Assembly: GCF_029168315.1 (NCBI RefSeq)
Contig: NZ_JARGYD010000010.1
Coordinates: 95,040 to 159,039, forward strand
Length of the DNA: 64,000 nt
Direction: 5' to 3'
Source: Psychromarinibacter halotolerans
Lineage (GTDB): Bacteria; Pseudomonadota; Alphaproteobacteria; Rhodobacterales; Rhodobacteraceae
Made by a program: the position numbers and the translations under genes. Numbering within the stretch: the first letter of the stretch is position 1; each line of letters begins with the position of its first letter. The notes under the pieces were generated by a model, which searched no databases, had not been told where the DNA came from, and saw nothing but the letters and a program-made list of their open reading frames with translations. Positions 1 to 8,107 of the stretch are shown here, piece by piece.

Positions 1-1
1 G

Positions 2-238
2 CCGTGGATGCCCGCCAACCCGCGTGAATCTGACTGGATTCGCGAAGCGAAGGACTTCTTTTCGTGGGTGCGCCTGCGCGAGGGCCGCGACTGGCGCGAC
101 AGCTATGGCGCCGCCGCGCGGCTGGTGGCCGAGATCGAAGAGGTCGCCGGGCGCGAGGGGCTGCGCGACCTGATCCGGCGCGTGGGCGAGAACGGCGAGG
201 ACTTCGATACCGTCTATGCCGACACGATGCGCCGTTAG
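2..238 (+). CDS. Unknown protein, C-terminal part (5' end probably outside window)
   Basis: The frame is open from the left edge to TAG at 236-238. An ATG lies at base 8, but I see no ribosome binding site before it and the frame continues upstream, so this is best read as the last ~78 residues of a longer gene. The peptide is charged and helical in character (Trp/Arg/Glu-rich, ending DTMRR) and I recognise no family. Its stop codon overlaps the stop codon of the opposing photolyase gene (shared TTAG), so the two genes are tightly convergent. Confidence 0.55.
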   Translation, partial: PWMPANPRESDWIREAKDFFSWVRLREGRDWRDSYGAAARLVAEIEEVAGREGLRDLIRRVGENGEDFDTVYADTMRR

Positions 239-1773
239 ATCCGGTCACCCTTCGACAGCCGATCCAGCAAATCCTCGGCCTCTGCCAGCACCGTCTTGCG
301 GTGATCCGCGTCCATGCGGTCCCATGTGCGGTACATGTTGCCCATGCGGTGATTGCCCTCGAACCGCTCGCGGTGGCGGTCGAGGAACTGCCAGTACAAC
401 AGATTGAACGGGCACGCGTCCGGTCCGGTCTTGTCCTTCACCTTGTAGCGGCAGTCCTTGCAGTAGTCGGACATCCGGTCGATGTAGCTGCCCGACGAAA
501 CATAGGGTTTCGATCCCAACAGCCCGCCGTCCGCGAACTGGCTCATCCCAACCGTGTTCGGCGCCTCGACCCATTCATAGGCGTCGGCGTAGACCTCGAG
601 ATACCATTCGTGCACCGCGTGCGGGTTCACCCCGGCCAGCAGGGCGAAGTTGCCGGTGATCATCAGGCGCTGGATGTGATGGGCATAAGCCTCGTCCCGG
701 GTCTGGGAGACCGCGTGGGCGACGCAGGCCATGTCGGTCTCGGCCGACCAGTAGAAATCGGGCAGTTTGCGCTGGTGGTTCAGGGCGTTGCGGCGAGGAT
801 AGTCCTCGCCCTCCAGAAAGTAGATCCCGCGCACGTATTCGCGCCAGCCAAGGATCTGCCGGATGAACCCCTCGGCGGCATTGATCGGCACGTCCCCGGC
901 CTTCCACGCATCCTCGGCCGCGCGGCAGACCTCCAGCGGGTCAAGCAGCCCAGCGTTCAGGTAGACCGAGATGACGGCGTGATAGAGGAACTTCTCGTCC
1001 CTCAGCATGGCGTCCTGAAAATCGCCGAAGCGCGGCAGCGCGTGCGTGATGAAATGCGCCAGCGCCCGCCGCGCCTGTCCCCGGGCGGTGGCGAACCAGA
1101 ACGGCCGCAGGGCCCCGAAATTTTGCGCGAATTTCGCGTCTACTAGGTCGAGAACCTTGTCGACGGTCTCGTCCGGGGTGAACTGCATCGGGGCGGTGTC
1201 GACCCCGTGCGGCGGCGGCTTGCGGTTTTCCTTGTCGAAATTCCACGCGCCGCCCGCGGGCTTGTCGCCCTCCATCAGCAGGCCGGTCTTGCGCCGCATC
1301 TCGCGATAGAAATACTCCATCCGCAGCGCCTTGCGCCCCTCTGCCCATTGCTCGAACTCGGCATGGGTACAGATAAAGCGCCGGTCCTCAAACCGCCGGA
1401 CTTTCACCGGCGCGGCAGAGGCGAAGTCTTCCAGTACCCGGATCAGCCGCCACTCGCCGGGCTGGGTATACAGCACCTCGTCCGCGCCGGTTTCATCCAG
1501 CCGCCGCATCAGTTCGCCGTCGATGGACCCGGCATTATCCGGATCGTCGAGCGGGGTGTAGGCGACCGTCCAGCCATCCTTGCGCAGCGCGTCGGCGAAC
1601 TTGCGCATCGCGGCGAACAGGAAGGCGATCTTCTTGGGGTGATGCGCGACATAGGACGCCTCGGCCATGACCTCGGCCATCACCACGGTGTCGGTTTCAC
1701 GGTCGGCCTTCTGCAACGCGGTCAGATCGGGCGACAGCTGGTCGCCCAGCACCAGCACAAGGCGGCTCACCAC
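235..1773 (-). CDS. phrB: FeS-type (6-4) photolyase / cryptochrome-like protein
   Basis: 512 aa, full length for the FeS-BCP branch of the photolyase/cryptochrome family (Agrobacterium PhrB, Rhodobacter CryB). These proteins bind FAD and a [4Fe-4S] cluster and repair UV (6-4) photoproducts or act as light sensors. The four cluster cysteines are at C350, C438, C441 and C454, the last three in YCKDC and DACPF near the C-terminus. A His-His-x-x-Arg motif (H365, H366, R369) matches the (6-4) photolyase active site. The N-terminal Rossmann part begins LVLVLGDQLS. The start is GTG at 1773, overlapping the stop of the upstream SDR gene in GTGGTGA, so the two are co-transcribed. Repair versus signalling cannot be decided from sequence alone. 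Confidence 0.93.
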   Translation of the reverse strand: MVSRLVLVLGDQLSPDLTALQKADRETDTVVMAEVMAEASYVAHHPKKIAFLFAAMRKFADALRKDGWTVAYTPLDDPDNAGSIDGELMRRLDETGADEVLYTQPGEWRLIRVLEDFASAAPVKVRRFEDRRFICTHAEFEQWAEGRKALRMEYFYREMRRKTGLLMEGDKPAGGAWNFDKENRKPPPHGVDTAPMQFTPDETVDKVLDLVDAKFAQNFGALRPFWFATARGQARRALAHFITHALPRFGDFQDAMLRDEKFLYHAVISVYLNAGLLDPLEVCRAAEDAWKAGDVPINAAEGFIRQILGWREYVRGIYFLEGEDYPRRNALNHQRKLPDFYWSAETDMACVAHAVSQTRDEAYAHHIQRLMITGNFALLAGVNPHAVHEWYLEVYADAYEWVEAPNTVGMSQFADGGLLGSKPYVSSGSYIDRMSDYCKDCRYKVKDKTGPDACPFNLLYWQFLDRHRERFEGNHRMGNMYRTWDRMDADHRKTVLAEAEDLLDRLSKGDRI

Positions 1774-2432
1774 GGGATCTCCTTGCCCGCATAGTCATAG
1801 AACCCGCCCGTCTTCGCAGGCGTCAGCCCGTCCAGCACATCCAGCAGGTTGCCCGCCGCCTTGGCCGGGGGCGTGGCGTTCTCTGGCGACACGAAATCAG
1901 AGGTGAACGGCGTCGCGACCGTGCCGGGGTGCAGCGCCACGCAGACAGCCTTCTTATGGGTCCGCGCCAGTTCGATCGCAGCGGTATGCACGATCTGGTT
2001 CACCGCCGCTTTCGCCGCGCGGTAGCCGTACCAGCCGCCAAGCCCGTTGTCGCCGATCGATCCGACCCGCGCCGACAGCACCCCCACCGCCGACGGCGCA
2101 TCGCGCGTCAACAGGCGGGGCACATGCTTCAGGATCAGCGCGGGGCCAAGCGCGTTCACGGCAAACTGCTGTGTCAGATAGGCGGCGTCGATCTGCTTCA
2201 GCGCCTTCTCGGGCGCCCGCCCCCCGGATTGAAGCGCGCCCGTGGCCACCACGATCCGGTCGAAGGTCGTGTCCAACGCACCGAGGTGCCGATCCACGCT
2301 GTCGGGATCGGTGATGTCCAGCCCGTCGCCGCTGCGCGACAGGCCCGTCACCTTGCCCCCCCTTGCCGTTGCCTCGGAAAACAGCGCGGCCCCGATGCCG
2401 CCCGACGAACCGATCACCAATACGCGTGTCAT
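1767..2432 (-). CDS. Short-chain dehydrogenase/reductase (SDR)
   Basis: 221 aa, near the short end of the SDR family. The N-terminal nucleotide-binding motif is GSSGGIGAAL (residues 8-17) and the catalytic YxxxK is in YRAAKAAV. The layout resembles CsgA-like or cell-cell-signalling SDRs, whose substrates are usually unknown. The gene runs directly into phrB with a 7-base overlap and shares its promoter. Pairing of an SDR gene with an FeS-photolyase gene is plausible in Rhodobacteraceae, but a functional link is only an inference. Confidence 0.88.
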   Translation of the reverse strand: MTRVLVIGSSGGIGAALFSEATARGGKVTGLSRSGDGLDITDPDSVDRHLGALDTTFDRIVVATGALQSGGRAPEKALKQIDAAYLTQQFAVNALGPALILKHVPRLLTRDAPSAVGVLSARVGSIGDNGLGGWYGYRAAKAAVNQIVHTAAIELARTHKKAVCVALHPGTVATPFTSDFVSPENATPPAKAAGNLLDVLDGLTPAKTGGFYDYAGKEIPW

Positions 2433-2502
2433 GAACCCTCTCGCTTGACCGGGCGTGACCTAGCGCCAAGCTGGGGAAAGACGAGTCGCCCGGGAGACCC
2501 CC

Positions 2503-3264
2503 ATGCGCCTGACCGCCCTTGTCGTTCTTGCGTCCGCGCTGCCCTCGGCCGCGCTGGACCTGAAGCTGTCCGGCTTCTACGACCTGAACCGCCCCGCCAG
2601 CCTTGAATACGATCCCGCCTTTTGCGGCCTGTGGATCGCCAACGAGGGGCCCGAGATGATCCTTGTCACGCTGGACGGGATCGAACTGCGGCGTTGGCGC
2701 AGCGACCTGTTCCGGATCAAGGCGGTGGCGCTGGAGGATGGCCACGTCGTCGTCAGCGACGGCGCGGGCCAGTATCAGCGGCTGACGAAGGAGGGCACCG
2801 CCCTTGGCGCGCCGTTCCGGCTGGGCAACGTGCGTGCGATGACCGAAGGCATGGTGGTGCTGCCCGACGGGACGCTGGTGCTGGTCGAGGACGACCCGGC
2901 CCGCATCATCTGGACCGACATGGACGGCAACGTGTCGCGCACGCTGTCCGGCGACGCCTTTGACCCGCCGCTGACCGAACCGCAGGGCATCGCGCGGGAT
3001 CCACGCACCGGCCACCTGCTGGTGGTGGACGACTGGGAGGGGACGAACTCGCTGTACGAGCTCGACCCCGAGGGGCGGCTGCTGGGAACGACGCCGCTGA
3101 TCGCCTATGGCCGCGACCCCGAGGGGATCGCGATCCGCGCCGGGGCGAACCTTGTGTTCATGGCGTTCGACGGCGGCGCGCGGATCGCGGCCTTCGACTA
3201 TGTGCCCACCGTGGGCGCGGGGGCCGAGGTGCCGCGGCCGGGGGCGGACTGTATGATCTCTTGA
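2503..3264 (+). CDS. Secreted beta-propeller (SMP/NHL-like) protein
   Basis: 253 aa with a short N-terminal signal peptide (MRLTALVVLASALPSAA) and a body made of repeated blade-like segments (for example LYELDPEGRLLG and PEGIAIRAGANLVFMAF). This pattern suggests a six-bladed SMP-30/NHL-type propeller acting in the periplasm. The SD-like GGGAG lies just before the ATG. It is divergent from the SDR/phrB unit. Substrate and role are unknown. The gene is followed directly by a copy of the dispersed intergenic element described separately. Confidence 0.7.
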   Translation: MRLTALVVLASALPSAALDLKLSGFYDLNRPASLEYDPAFCGLWIANEGPEMILVTLDGIELRRWRSDLFRIKAVALEDGHVVVSDGAGQYQRLTKEGTALGAPFRLGNVRAMTEGMVVLPDGTLVLVEDDPARIIWTDMDGNVSRTLSGDAFDPPLTEPQGIARDPRTGHLLVVDDWEGTNSLYELDPEGRLLGTTPLIAYGRDPEGIAIRAGANLVFMAFDGGARIAAFDYVPTVGAGAEVPRPGADCMIS

Positions 3265-3279
3265 ACATGACCTCTTGAA

Positions 3280-3400
3280 CGGGGCGAAGGATGGGGGCTC
3301 TGCGCCCGTCGCGACGAAGGGCGCGCATGGAAGCGTGCAAGGGGGGCTCTGCCCCCGCCGCTGCGCGGCTCCCCCGAGGTATTTTCGAAGAGAAGAAGCC
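3280..3400 (+). repeat. Dispersed intergenic hairpin element, copy 1
   Basis: GC-rich inverted repeat GGGGGCTCTGCCCCC followed by CCCCCGAGGTATTTTCGAAG and AGAAGAAG (3341-3399). A shorter partial copy (GGGGGCTCTGCGCCC) precedes it. It begins just after the stop of the propeller gene and reads in the same direction as that gene, as do the other three copies. Function is inferred as 3'-end formation or mRNA stabilisation. Confidence 0.7.
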
Positions 3401-3462
3401 GGGAACGGCAGGGGCAAATTTTCGCTTTCGCATTCTTCGGTCGCCATGCTATGTCGCTTTGC

Positions 3463-3549
3463 ATGATGACCCGGCAGCATATCGCATCCCCGACCGCGCT
3501 TCGCGCGGCGCTGCCCCTTGCCGGTCTCCTGCTCCTTAGCCGCCTCTGA
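3463..3549 (+). CDS. Leucine-rich leader peptide upstream of leuA
   Basis: 28 codons from ATG 3463 to TGA 3547-3549. The peptide has 8 leucines, including four in a row encoded CTC CTG CTC CTT at residues 22-25 (ALPLAGLLLLSRL at the C-terminus). An in-frame ATG at 3451 would add four residues. It lies 78 bases before leuA, and its stop codon sits in the 5' arm of a strong hairpin. This is the arrangement of ribosome-mediated attenuation of leucine biosynthesis, known for leuA leaders in several proteobacteria. No strong ribosome binding site is visible. Confidence 0.72.
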   Translation: MMTRQHIASPTALRAALPLAGLLLLSRL

Positions 3550-3579
3550 GCGTGCCCTTTCGGCGCGACCGCTCAGAGG
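3543..3579 (+). promoter_or_regulatory. leuA attenuator hairpin
   Basis: Perfect 10-base inverted repeat: CCTCTGAGCG (3543-3552) pairs with CGCTCAGAGG (3570-3579) over a 17-base loop. The leader-peptide stop codon lies inside the left arm, so a ribosome stalled on the preceding Leu codons would mask that arm. No clear T-run follows, so whether it works by transcription termination or by another means is open. Confidence 0.65.
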
Positions 3580-3627
3580 AGGAGACGCCCGCGCCAAAGG
3601 CTTAAGGACAACAGACGGAATTCAGAC

Positions 3628-5202
3628 ATGACCCAGACCGACCCCAACCGCGTGTTGATTTTCGACACCACGCTGCGTGACGGCGAGCAATCGCCCGGCG
3701 CGACCATGACCCACGAAGAGAAGCTGGAGATCGCCCAGCTGCTTGACGAGATGGGCGTCGACATCATCGAGGCGGGCTTTCCCATCGCCTCGGAAGGCGA
3801 TTTCGCCGCGGTGTCGGAGATTGCGAAGCAGTCGCAGAATGCCACCATCTGCGGGCTGGCGCGCGCCAACTTCAAGGACATCGACCGCTGCTGGGAGGCC
3901 GTGAAGCACGCGCGCTCGCCGCGGATCCACACCTTTATCGGCACATCGCCGCTGCACCGCGCCATCCCGGACCTGACGATGGACGAGATGGCCGACCGCA
4001 TTCACGATACGGTCACCCACGCGCGCAACCTGTGCGACAACGTCCAGTGGTCGCCGATGGATGCGACGCGGACCGAGTGGGATTACCTGAAGCGGGTGGT
4101 GGGCATCGCGATCAACGCGGGCGCGACCACGATCAACATCCCCGACACCGTGGGCTACACCGCCCCGGAGGAAAGCGCCGACCTGATCCGCCAGCTGATC
4201 GCCGAGGTGCCGGGCGCCGAGGACGTGATCTTCGCAACGCACTGCCACAACGACCTTGGTATGGCGACGGCGAACTCGCTGGCCGCTGTCGCGGGCGGCG
4301 CGCGCCAGATCGAATGCACGATCAACGGGCTGGGCGAACGGGCCGGCAACACCGCGCTGGAAGAGATCGTGATGGCGCTGAAGGTGCGCCACGACATCAT
4401 GCCGTGGTCCACCGGCGTCGACACGACGAGGATCATGAACATCTCGCGCCGGGTCGCCACGGTGTCCGGCTTTGCCGTGCAGTACAACAAGGCGATCGTC
4501 GGCAAGAACGCCTTCGCGCACGAAAGCGGCATCCACCAGGACGGGATGCTGAAGAACGCCGAGACCTTCGAGATCATGCGCCCCGCTGATGTCGGCCTGA
4601 CCGAGACGAACATCGTCATGGGCAAGCATTCGGGCCGCGCCGCGCTGCGGTCCAAGTTGAATAACCTGGGCTATGAACTGGCGGACAACCAGCTGAACGA
4701 CATGTTCGTCCGGTTCAAGGCGCTGGCCGACCGCAAGAAAGAGGTCTTCGACGAGGATCTCGTGGCGCTGATGCGCGACACCGCCGTCGAGGTGGGCAAC
4801 GAGCGCATTCAGGTGAAGTTCCTGCGCGTGATCTGCGGCACCGAGGCGCCGCAGTCGGCCGACCTGACCCTGACGATCGACGGCAAGGACGAGCAGGTCA
4901 CCGCCACCGGCGACGGCCCGGTCGACGCCACCTTCAACGCGGTGAAGAAGCTGTTCCCGCACGAGGCGCATCTGCAGCTGTACCAGATCAACGCGGTGAC
5001 CGAGGGCACCGACGCGCAGGCCACCGTGCATGTGCGGCTGGAACAGGACGGGCGTATCGCGACCGGCCAGTCCAGCGACACGGACACCGTCGTCGCGTCG
5101 GCCAAGGCCTATGTCACGGCGCTGAACCGGCTGCTGGTGCGGCTGGGCAAGACCGCGCCGGATGCCGACGTGAAGGGCATTAGCTACAAGGACGTCGGGT
5201 AA
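3628..5202 (+). CDS. leuA: 2-isopropylmalate synthase
   Basis: 524 aa. It condenses acetyl-CoA with 2-oxoisovalerate, the first committed step of leucine synthesis, in the cytoplasm. The signature DTTLRDGEQSPG is at residues 13-24, the metal-binding HCHNDLG begins at about residue 205, and NGLGERAGN begins at about 233. The C-terminal ~120 residues form the leucine-binding regulatory domain expected of a feedback-inhibited LeuA. The preceding Leu leader and hairpin suggest attenuation in addition. The ATG at 3628 is chosen because the alignment-worthy part begins immediately after it; the SD is weak. No other leucine gene is adjacent. Confidence 0.97.
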   Translation: MTQTDPNRVLIFDTTLRDGEQSPGATMTHEEKLEIAQLLDEMGVDIIEAGFPIASEGDFAAVSEIAKQSQNATICGLARANFKDIDRCWEAVKHARSPRIHTFIGTSPLHRAIPDLTMDEMADRIHDTVTHARNLCDNVQWSPMDATRTEWDYLKRVVGIAINAGATTINIPDTVGYTAPEESADLIRQLIAEVPGAEDVIFATHCHNDLGMATANSLAAVAGGARQIECTINGLGERAGNTALEEIVMALKVRHDIMPWSTGVDTTRIMNISRRVATVSGFAVQYNKAIVGKNAFAHESGIHQDGMLKNAETFEIMRPADVGLTETNIVMGKHSGRAALRSKLNNLGYELADNQLNDMFVRFKALADRKKEVFDEDLVALMRDTAVEVGNERIQVKFLRVICGTEAPQSADLTLTIDGKDEQVTATGDGPVDATFNAVKKLFPHEAHLQLYQINAVTEGTDAQATVHVRLEQDGRIATGQSSDTDTVVASAKAYVTALNRLLVRLGKTAPDADVKGISYKDVG

Positions 5203-5240
5203 TCCCGGCGGCACAGGCCCTGCGCCGACCCCCTTTGCGG

Positions 5241-5277
5241 AAAAAAATACAGACCGGGCCACGACACGGCCCGGTCT
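5241..5277 (-). terminator. Intrinsic terminator, best oriented for the minus strand
   Basis: Perfect 10-base stem AGACCGGGCC / GGCCCGGTCT (5251-5260 and 5268-5277) with a 7-base loop. The T-run is on the minus strand (A7 at 5241-5247 on the plus strand). It ends leuA transcripts only weakly (GCTCTTGA follows) but would stop transcription entering leuA antisense from the mreB side. Confidence 0.6.
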
Positions 5278-5556
5278 GCTCTTGATCCAGCCAGAATTTC
5301 ACAAATCGAACATTCGACGGTGACTATTGCGGTGGCTTGCAGCTTGTCGCGCACTTCCCCGACAATCGGCCACGCTTTCACTTTTCTGGCAGCCGGCAAA
5401 TTGTCGCCCGTCTTGGGGCCCCTGCCCGGCATTTGGGCGGATCGCCGCCACCGGCCCCCTTTTCCTTGGACCGAGCCGTCCATATAACACCCCCCGGTGC
5501 GCCGACATGAGTCCCGCGCCCAAGCTGCCTTTACCCGGAACGAAGGTGCCGCCCGC
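5278..5556. other. Upstream region of the mre operon
   Basis: Together with the hairpin just before it, this forms a ~350-base gap without a gene. I see no coding sequence and no convincing sigma-70 -35/-10 pair. It must hold the promoter of the mreB operon, since leuA ends before it. Low-confidence in-frame sequence upstream of mreB (from 5497) is treated as leader, not coding. Confidence 0.4.
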
Positions 5557-6594
5557 ATGTCTTTTCTCTCTGGCCTGTTCTCTGCCGACATGGCCATCGA
5601 CCTCGGAACCGCCAACACGCTGGTCTACGTCAAGGGACGTGGCGTGATCCTGAACGAGCCCTCCGTCGTGGCCTATCACGTCAAAGACGGGCGCAAGCAG
5701 GTGCTGGCCGTGGGCGAGGATGCCAAGCTGATGCTGGGCCGGACGCCCGGTTCGATCGAGGCGATCCGCCCGATGCGCGAAGGCGTGATCGCCGACTTCG
5801 ACGTGGCCGAGGAGATGATCAAGCACTTCATCCGCAAGGTGCACCGCCGGACGACCTTCTCGAAACCGAAGATCATCGTCTGCGTGCCGCACGGCGCCAC
5901 GCCGGTGGAAAAGCGGGCGATCCGGCAGTCGGTGCTGTCGGCGGGCGCGCGCCGCGCCGGGCTGATCGCGGAACCGATCGCCGCCGCCATCGGCGCGGGG
6001 ATGCCGATCACCGACCCGACCGGCAGCATGGTCGTCGACATCGGCGGCGGCACCACCGAGGTTGCCGTGCTGTCGCTGGGCGACATCGTCTATGCCCGGT
6101 CCGTCCGCGTCGGCGGTGACCGCATGGACGAGGCGATCATCAACTATCTCCGCCGCCAGCAGAACCTGCTGATCGGCGAAAGCACGGCCGAGCGCATCAA
6201 GACCTCGATCGGCACCGCCCGGATGCCCGACGACGGGCGCGGCGCGTCGATGCAGATCCGGGGCCGCGACCTGCTGAACGGTGTGCCGAAGGAAACCGAA
6301 GTCAGCCAGGCGCAGGTCGCCGAGGCGCTGGCCGAGCCGGTCATGACCATCTGCGAGGCGGTGATGACGGCGCTGGAAGCCACCCCGCCGGATCTGGCCG
6401 CCGACATCGTCGACCGTGGCGTGATGCTGACGGGCGGCGGCGCGCTGCTGGGCGAACTCGACCTTGCGCTGCGCGAACAGACGGGTCTGGCGATATCGGT
6501 CGCCGATGAATCACTCAATTGTGTGGCTCTCGGAACCGGTAAGGCGCTGGAATATGAAAAACAGCTTCGGCATGTGATAGACTACGAAAGCTGA
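5557..6594 (+). CDS. mreB: Rod-shape-determining actin homologue MreB
   Basis: 345 aa, normal MreB length. It is the bacterial actin that polymerises at the inner face of the membrane and positions the elongasome. The ATPase phosphate motifs are visible as AIDLGTANTLVYV near the N-terminus, VDIGGGTTEVAV in the middle and MLTGGGALL near the end. An in-frame ATG exists at 5497, but the family begins MSFLSGLFSADM, which fits ATG 5557. First gene of mreBCD-mrdA-rodA. Confidence 0.97.
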   Translation: MSFLSGLFSADMAIDLGTANTLVYVKGRGVILNEPSVVAYHVKDGRKQVLAVGEDAKLMLGRTPGSIEAIRPMREGVIADFDVAEEMIKHFIRKVHRRTTFSKPKIIVCVPHGATPVEKRAIRQSVLSAGARRAGLIAEPIAAAIGAGMPITDPTGSMVVDIGGGTTEVAVLSLGDIVYARSVRVGGDRMDEAIINYLRRQQNLLIGESTAERIKTSIGTARMPDDGRGASMQIRGRDLLNGVPKETEVSQAQVAEALAEPVMTICEAVMTALEATPPDLAADIVDRGVMLTGGGALLGELDLALREQTGLAISVADESLNCVALGTGKALEYEKQLRHVIDYES

Positions 6595-6666
6595 CGGGGT
6601 CACCGACCCCTGCCCCAGCCGACCCTTGCGGCCGGCCGGGTGCGAACCGGCGACGCGGAGACGGAC

Positions 6667-7575
6667 GTGGCCAGAAACGGAACGAAGAACGGCGGAAGCG
6701 ACAGTTATGTCCGCCCGGTCAGGCGTATCCTGATCGGCGTGCTTCTGTTTGCGCTGTTCGCGACCTTCCTGTTTTGGCGGATCGACAGCCCCCGCGCCGA
6801 ACGGCTGCGCGCGCAGGTCATCGACCGGTTCGTGCCCAGCTTCTCGTTCGTGATGGTGCCGGTGACCAAGGTTGTCGACATGGTCGAGAACTTTCAGTCC
6901 TACACCCGCATCTACGAACAGAACCAGGAACTGCGGCGCGAATTGCAGCAGATGAAGGCGTGGAAGGAAGCGGCGCTTCAGCTGGAACAGGAGAACGCCA
7001 AGCTTCTGGACCTGAACAACGTGCGGCTCGATCCGAAGCTGACCTTCGTCACCGGCGTGGTTCTGGCGGACAGCGGGTCGCCGTTCCGGCAGTCGGTGCT
7101 GCTGAACATTGGCGAGCGTGACGGCATCGTCGATGGTTGGGCCGCGACCGACGGGCTGGGGCTGGTGGGCCGGATCAGCGGTGTCGGATCGAACACCGCG
7201 CGGGTGATCCTGCTGACCGATTCCAACAGCCGCATCCCGGTGACGATCCAGCCCTCGGGGCAGAAGGCGATCCTGTCCGGTGACAACACCAAGTTGCCGC
7301 CGATCGATTTTCTGGAAAGCCCCGAGCTGGTGCGGCCCGGCGACCGTGTCGTCAGCTCGGGCGACGGCGGCGTGTTCCCCGCAGGCGTGCTGGTGGGCAC
7401 CGTCGTGCAGGGGCCGGACCGCAGGCTGCGCATCCGGCTGGCCGCCGACTACGAGCGGCTGGAGTACCTGCGTGTGCTGCGGTCGCATCCGAAGGCGCCG
7501 GTGACCGATCCGGGGCGGCTGGTGCTGCCGCCGGAAGAGTCGCTTGGCCTGTTGGAAGAGGCGGGCGATGGATAG
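6667..7575 (+). CDS. mreC: Cell-shape protein MreC
   Basis: 302 aa from GTG 6667, chosen because GGAGACGG lies just upstream; an alternative in-frame GTG is at 6640. One N-terminal membrane helix (RILIGVLLFALFATFLFW) is followed by a coiled coil (about residues 60-105, rich in Gln/Glu/Leu) and the periplasmic beta-barrel domain. MreC links cytoplasmic MreB to PBP2 and RodA. Its 3' end overlaps mreD by 8 bases. Confidence 0.94.
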   Translation: MARNGTKNGGSDSYVRPVRRILIGVLLFALFATFLFWRIDSPRAERLRAQVIDRFVPSFSFVMVPVTKVVDMVENFQSYTRIYEQNQELRRELQQMKAWKEAALQLEQENAKLLDLNNVRLDPKLTFVTGVVLADSGSPFRQSVLLNIGERDGIVDGWAATDGLGLVGRISGVGSNTARVILLTDSNSRIPVTIQPSGQKAILSGDNTKLPPIDFLESPELVRPGDRVVSSGDGGVFPAGVLVGTVVQGPDRRLRIRLAADYERLEYLRVLRSHPKAPVTDPGRLVLPPEESLGLLEEAGDG

Positions 7576-8107
7576 GAACCGCGCCACCGTCCGTTGGCTG
7601 TACGGCGCGCTGTATGCCGGGCTCGCGCTGTTCCTGATGCTGATGCACATCCTGCCGACCGACCTTGGCCCCGACGGTTATCCGGGGCCCGACCTGCTGT
7701 TGTGCATCACCCTTGCGTGGGTGCTGCGCCGTCCGCAGTACGTGCCGACGCTGCTGATCGCCGCCGTCTTCCTGATGACTGACCTGCTGTACATGCGCCC
7801 GCCGGGTCTGTGGACGGCGCTGGTGGTGATCGCGGTCGAGGCGCTGCGCTCGCGCGAGGCGACGCTGCGCGAACAGCCGCTGATGGTCGAAATCGTGACC
7901 GTCGCGGTGTTTCTTGCGATGATCCATATCGGGTACTGGTTGTTGTTGCTGCTGTTCGCCGTGCCGCAGGCCCGGTTCGCGCTGCTGCTGCTTGAAATGA
8001 TCGCGACGCTTGTCACCTACCCGATCGTCGTCGTGCTGGCGCGGGTCGTGTTCAAGGTGCAGAAAATCAACCCCGCAGACTTCGATGCCACGAGGGCCGC
8101 GAAATGA
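7568..8107 (+). CDS. mreD: Rod-shape-determining membrane protein MreD
   Basis: 179 aa, almost wholly hydrophobic, with about five membrane helices (for example LYAGLALFLMLMHILP and ALLLLEMIATLVTYPIVVVL). The start ATG 7568 (MDRNRATVRW) overlaps mreC; a longer frame from 7544 would lie deeper inside mreC. The position between mreC and the PBP2 gene is canonical. It overlaps mrdA by ATGA. Confidence 0.93.
   Translation: MDRNRATVRWLYGALYAGLALFLMLMHILPTDLGPDGYPGPDLLLCITLAWVLRRPQYVPTLLIAAVFLMTDLLYMRPPGLWTALVVIAVEALRSREATLREQPLMVEIVTVAVFLAMIHIGYWLLLLLFAVPQARFALLLLEMIATLVTYPIVVVLARVVFKVQKINPADFDATRAAK

Noticed and set aside
3622..5262. Long minus-strand ORF of 546 codons opposite leuA
   Set aside because: It is a shadow of leuA in GC-rich DNA: His/Arg/Gly-rich without a domain, and no ribosome binding site. 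The same applies to other long antisense frames opposite mrdA, rodA, codA and murA.
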